Notes under the pieces: generated by a model
What the model saw: the letters and a program-made list of their open reading frames with translations, nothing else
Databases searched by the model: none
What the model was told of the DNA's origin: nothing
Program-made: the position numbers and the translations under genes
DNA from: Taenia hydatigena
Lineage: Eukaryota > Platyhelminthes > Cestoda > Cyclophyllidea > Taeniidae
Direction of reading: 5' to 3'
DNA length: 64,000 bases
Assembly (NCBI GenBank): GCA_036345935.2
Contig: JADWOT020000003.1
Coordinates: 21,160,509-21,224,508, forward strand
Shown here: in pieces, positions 59,501 to 64,000 of the stretch
Numbering within the stretch: the stretch's first letter is position 1
How the letters are laid out: every line of letters starts with the position of its first letter

Positions 59501-62369
59501 CCAACTAATGTGCAACTTGAGTGACACTGACAGCTGATGTGTTCCAGCTACATACGCTTCAAATAAAATTACATTCCTAAAATAAATGGAGGAATCAGGG
59601 AATGCACAGAAACGATTGCCAAAGTACGCAAAAGGCACGAACAAAGGGCTGGAATGGAATATAAAAACAGTTGCTTTAAGCTTTGAAAATGTGTACGCTA
59701 CAAATTTACTAGGCAACAAGCCCATTCCACTTGATCATTTCTTGATCCACAATACTGCCAAAATACTTTTGAGTTTGTGCATAATTTGACATCGAAGCGA
59801 CAAATTGGCGCGAAGTTAGCGGCAAGTGCACGAGCGCATGCATTAATTGCTGAGGTAATAAGGGTCATGACATCTGTGTTAGGATGTCGGTTCCCCACGG
59901 AAAAACCTCTGATTAGTTGGTATGCATTTCACTAACTTGAGCGGAACGCTAATAGTGGTGGCTTGCATTATAGCCTTTGAACTGGCCTCTAACCTCGTAT
60001 TCGCGTTGGCTTGTTAAGGGAAGCACCTTCAAGGTTGGTGAAAGCCGCTCCACTTGTGGGCACCAAAGGGATATTTTGGGCTAGAAAAATATGCCTTCAT
60101 CCCGCATTCCAGTGATCCCAAAGGGTGCGTGCATCGGATTGAACAAAGCGCATAAACAAAACTAACAGCGTTTTCCTTCCTCACCCCTCGCCGAATAGTA
60201 TGGGTTGTACAACTGAACAACTCTTTCGTAAGGGTGTCGGGAATAGCTCTTGTCGTTCAACCACGACACCTTTTATTATTCGGAGTTTTCATTACTTCTG
60301 CCCCCCTGTTCCTCTTGCCATCATTTACCTTTTGAGTGGGGGTATCAGAATCGCAATCTTACTAATTGTTTGGTCGAGAGCGCCCAATTCAAATCGTTAC
60401 ACAAGGAGCCAAGTCGTGCTTGGAACTGTGTGCTAAAACAGCCTATTCTTTATGTCCCAAATACCATTCCTCAAATTCGTTTTGTTTTTAAGCAATTTGT
60501 ACGTAACAGTGTATTAGTTGGCCATTTAAATTATCTACTAATTTAGGCATTTTTGCTCTCCCAACAGCTGTTTTACTTTGCCAGTCTGGTCGTAACTTTG
60601 TAGTGCTTTTTGAACGAAAATTCCCCTTAAACAGGAGGGAATAGTTCGATGTAGAGCACCAGAGACGCCAAAAAATAACAGAAACGTAGAACTGCATAAG
60701 ATTAATGAAACTTAAAAGTTGCATTGAATGCTTGGTTGTTCCATTGACCATGGCTGGGGTTAATATGCACACCTCTTGTATTTTATCAATTGATGCGTCT
60801 GGATTTTGGGGCCACTTTGTTCGTTACCTTTTGCATGGCCATGAATGAAATCAATGGATACCAACAACTTCATTTGCTCTCAGTTCGAATAAGGTTACGA
60901 CAAAACCTTTCGATATATCCACGTTTCATCTGTAATCTATGTGCGATTTTGGCATTAGCTGTAGCACTCTGAGATTTCCTTGGGGTGGTGAGAAGTCAAA
61001 GTAGGGCGACAGAGCCTATATCACCGACCTGCCTCGGAGGTCATGTCGCCAAGTGGGGGTGCCACCTGCGGCGACTTAAGCGCCATGCGTAAGCGACTGC
61101 AGAGGTAAGCAAACTCCCAAATCATTACAGTAGCAATAAACTTTTCATCTTATATGGACCATAATCCAACCGCCTGTGCAAAGCAGCGCTACTTCTTTCA
61201 TCACTGAAAAAAAGTTTCGTTTAGGCAATTCGCTGTTCCCACTAGTTTTTTCGGAATTTTTTCAGCTTTCTTTACTCAGAAGCTTGTTTCTTCCAAAATT
61301 ACAACAAATAACATCTGACTTTATCATAATACGCATTGTTTTAATGGACCGATCCGATTATTTTAAACCTTAATTAGTTGTCACTTGTTCTACTCTTTCG
61401 GTATAAACAGACTTTGCTTTTCTATAGTTGATTAATGGCTTCTTATAATTCTCCCGGATTTTCTCATCAAAGTGGTAAAAAACATGAATTCGATGCTAGT
61501 CGCCCCAAGTGAAAGGGCGAATCTTCTTAACCCGGGTCTTTTGCGTGACTTCATTCCTCAGCAGATGCCCGACGTTGCCTAATTGTGTGCGATATTTACC
61601 TTCTAATCCCTGCTAAAAATGTGAATTGCAGTTCTCCTTAATACCTCACTGATCCACAACACGTCCCAGTTATCGTCGATAGTTGCCATGCTAATCCTGA
61701 ATCCCAGCAATCAATTGGAAGTACATTGTACTAATTGCATTTTAGTAGATTCTTGCGGTGATCGCACCCCATTAAGAAAGTACTTTACCGATGCTATAAT
61801 GCAGCTCCGAAATCGATTCCCTTGGTTCCCTTAAGTTGTTAGTATAGTGAATTTCCCCTCTTAGAAACCACACAACCCTCCAGACTGCACAGCTGTCTTT
61901 CACCTCAGATACTAGCCAAGCCAAGTGCTAAATGGATACGAGCTCGGTTCGAGTTATGCCTCGAATGAGAAACCTCGCGTCCAGAGCCCACACTTCGATT
62001 CCAGTAAAGACAAAATATCCCAGGCCCATCAAACGTCTCGCGATCAGCGTCAAAGTTCTACCGATAAATCCCACCGACAACTTAATGAGAACCTTTTGTA
62101 TTTGGCCCAATAGGGTGTACTTGCACATCCGTAACCCTACTGAGGTACAAGCAACCCCAACCCCGCTGCAAAAGCAAGGTAGCTTCCTACATTAAGAAGC
62201 AAAACACTTTCTAGCCTCATAATGGCAGGATTGTGCCATAAAAGAGATCTATTGCACTACGCTGCCATTAACGATATTTTAGTACCTACAATCACTCATC
62301 AAAGTTGAGTTTCCACAAATTTTCTGAGTACAAATAAAACAGCTACGTGGAGTCACATTAATTCAAGAA
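56581..62369. other. Gene-poor intergenic DNA, right part
   Basis: About 5.8 kb without a recognisable gene. The longest ORFs (about 80-98 codons) lack family signatures and splice context. GC-richer blocks are seen near 57680-57860, 60990-61110 and 61920-62160. Confidence 0.5.
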
Positions 62370-62375
62370 TTTATT
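62370..62375 (-). terminator. HINT1 polyA signal (AATAAA)
   Basis: AATAAA on the minus strand only about 12 nt after the HINT1 stop, implying a very short 3'UTR. Confidence 0.6.
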
Positions 62376-62386
62376 AATTAACCGGC

Positions 62387-62870
<484 letters not shown>

Positions 62871-62885
62871 TCACGTGTAGGTCAC

Positions 62886-62909
62886 GCAGCAGCAGCAGCA
62901 GCAGCAGCA
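62886..62909 (+). repeat. (GCA)8 microsatellite
   Basis: Eight GCA units, seen as CTG repeats in the HINT1 5' region on the minus strand. Confidence 0.95.
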
Positions 62910-62910
62910 T

Positions 62911-63527
62911 CGAAACTAGAAAACTCAATTCGGCTTTCGTGTTCTAAAAATGGCTTTGGTTATTTGTTTTTTTAGTAAAAGCTTTGCTTGTTATAGGATT
63001 TCGAGGAGAAAGCATTGCGTCGGGTTATCATAACGTGGGTCTAAGATATTTTTACACTCTGTGTTGTAAACTGCGAATAACTAGCCCGGGGTAGCTACCT
63101 CACACCGACTCTTTAAAACGTCTTACCTCTTTACATTTAAGACTTTGTATAACCGTTGTTAAATGTAACCAGCGCTTGTTTCCTAATTACAATGCTACGA
63201 TCCCCGATTCTTCATGCTTGTTGAATATTCACCTATGGCACCTTGTGACTTTGAGCACTTTAGCTCTCAAAACTCACAATACTTAAGTTGAGTACTTGAT
63301 GTGAACTCGGTCTTTTAACATGAATGTCGGCATCGTCCATACTCCATAATGCATTTTATGCGCCTACCATTCCAACTCTAAATAGGTGGGAGCTCTTCCT
63401 GTAGTTCTGTTTCTAAAATAAGTGACGGTAATTTTACTATCTTGCAGCGGTAATACTTTGGTTTTCTTGAAGCTATTTACATCTTATTTAGTTTTTCCAG
63501 TTGTCTCAAGTGTTTTTCTGCTTACAG
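62911..63527. promoter_or_regulatory. Divergent HINT1-EED promoter region
   Basis: About 0.6 kb between two head-to-head genes must hold both transcription starts. A TTTTCTAG acceptor-like site lies on the minus strand near 62919, and a CTTACAG acceptor abuts the EED ATG. I see no clear TATA box. Confidence 0.5.
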
Positions 63528-64000
63528 ATGCCTACTCCTATCCACAAACCTTCAAATGACTCTGATATCCCAGCTGAAATGTTCGTCTTATTTTTTCTGT
63601 GATCTATTCCCACTTTTTTGTCCATCACATTCGGCATTTTAATCCATTCTAGAATCTCCTCTGACACCAGTGACTCCGTCAAAATCGTGGAGGAGGATTA
63701 CGACTGCCTTCTGGTTGAGGAGGTTGGTAAACCTCCCAACCACTTCAACTTTACTCAAACCGCATTTATTCGGGAGAGCCATGGTCGGCCCATCTTTGGC
63801 ATCGCCTTCAACTGTGACAATCGCAGCTCATCTAGTGATCCCCTTCTTTTCGCCACTGTCGGCGCTAACCATGTAAGTCCTCTGCTTTTTTTCCTTTCAC
63901 ACTAAAAATATTTTAAAGGCGATTTTGTGCAGAGTATCCGTCGAGATCATTGTTAAATTTCGACGTTCGAAAAATTTACGCCTACTTTAGGTAACCATCT
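63528..64000 (+). CDS. EED: Polycomb protein EED/ESC (5' part, cut by window edge)
   Basis: Exons 63528-63580, 63653-63872 and 63991-64000 (cut) join in phase. EED is the WD-repeat subunit of Polycomb repressive complex 2 that binds trimethylated H3K27 and stimulates the methyltransferase EZH2. Visible: a short variable N-terminus with VKIVEEDYDCLLVEE, then HGRPIFGIAFN and DPLLFATVGANH-VTI, matching human NQPLFGVQFN and DPLVFATVGSNRVTL at the first WD blade. Introns are 72 nt (donor AAAT|GTTCGT, acceptor CCATTCTAG) and 118 nt (donor CCAT|GTAAGT, acceptor CTACTTTAG). The N-terminus is shorter than in human EED. The ATG lies immediately after a 3' splice site (TTTCTGCTTACAG). Confidence 0.9.

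Noticed and set aside
61925..62195. Overlapping ORFs on both strands near 62 kb
   Set aside because: No family recognised and no splice context; probably a repeat fragment or chance.

Overview
The window is nuclear DNA of a parasitic flatworm, most likely a tapeworm. This is inferred from AT-rich non-coding DNA, genes split by GT-AG introns that are either tiny (about 37-46 nt) or several kb long, and good 3' splice sites lying directly before start codons, as expected where a spliced leader is trans-spliced. Species cannot be fixed by reading alone. No bacterial, viral, rRNA, convincing tRNA or CRISPR feature was seen.

Seven genes are supported by conserved protein sequence plus matching splice phases. 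Six are on the minus strand; from left to right: an ezrin-radixin-moesin (ERM)/merlin-family FERM protein (532-17582, tail beyond the left edge), anaphase-promoting complex subunit ANAPC2 (18150-23771), SWR1/SRCAP subunit VPS72/YL1 (25285-28776), complex I subunit NDUFS4 (28957-29745), a kettin/titin-like muscle Ig protein with a glutamine-rich head (31322-50044), and the histidine-triad hydrolase HINT1 (62387-62870). On the plus strand the Polycomb WD-repeat protein EED starts at 63528 and leaves the window in its third exon.

Layout: the minus-strand genes from NDUFS4 to the ERM gene lie close together. The NDUFS4 stop is only 180 bp before the VPS72 start, with a polyA signal and a strong 3' splice site between them, so they are a candidate trans-spliced polycistron. 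HINT1 and EED are head to head over about 660 bp. About 12.3 kb (50048-62386) holds no gene I recognise.

The genes are mainly housekeeping (cell cycle, chromatin, respiration, nucleotide metabolism) plus cortex and muscle structure; no shared pathway is evident. Points of interest: 3' splice sites at five start codons, often in a frame that would let a spliced-leader AUG start translation; a candidate 30-nt intron; a GC-AG intron; a UG repeat before a muscle-gene exon; a possible mitochondrial extension and overlapping upstream ORF in HINT1; and a prion-like head on the muscle Ig protein.
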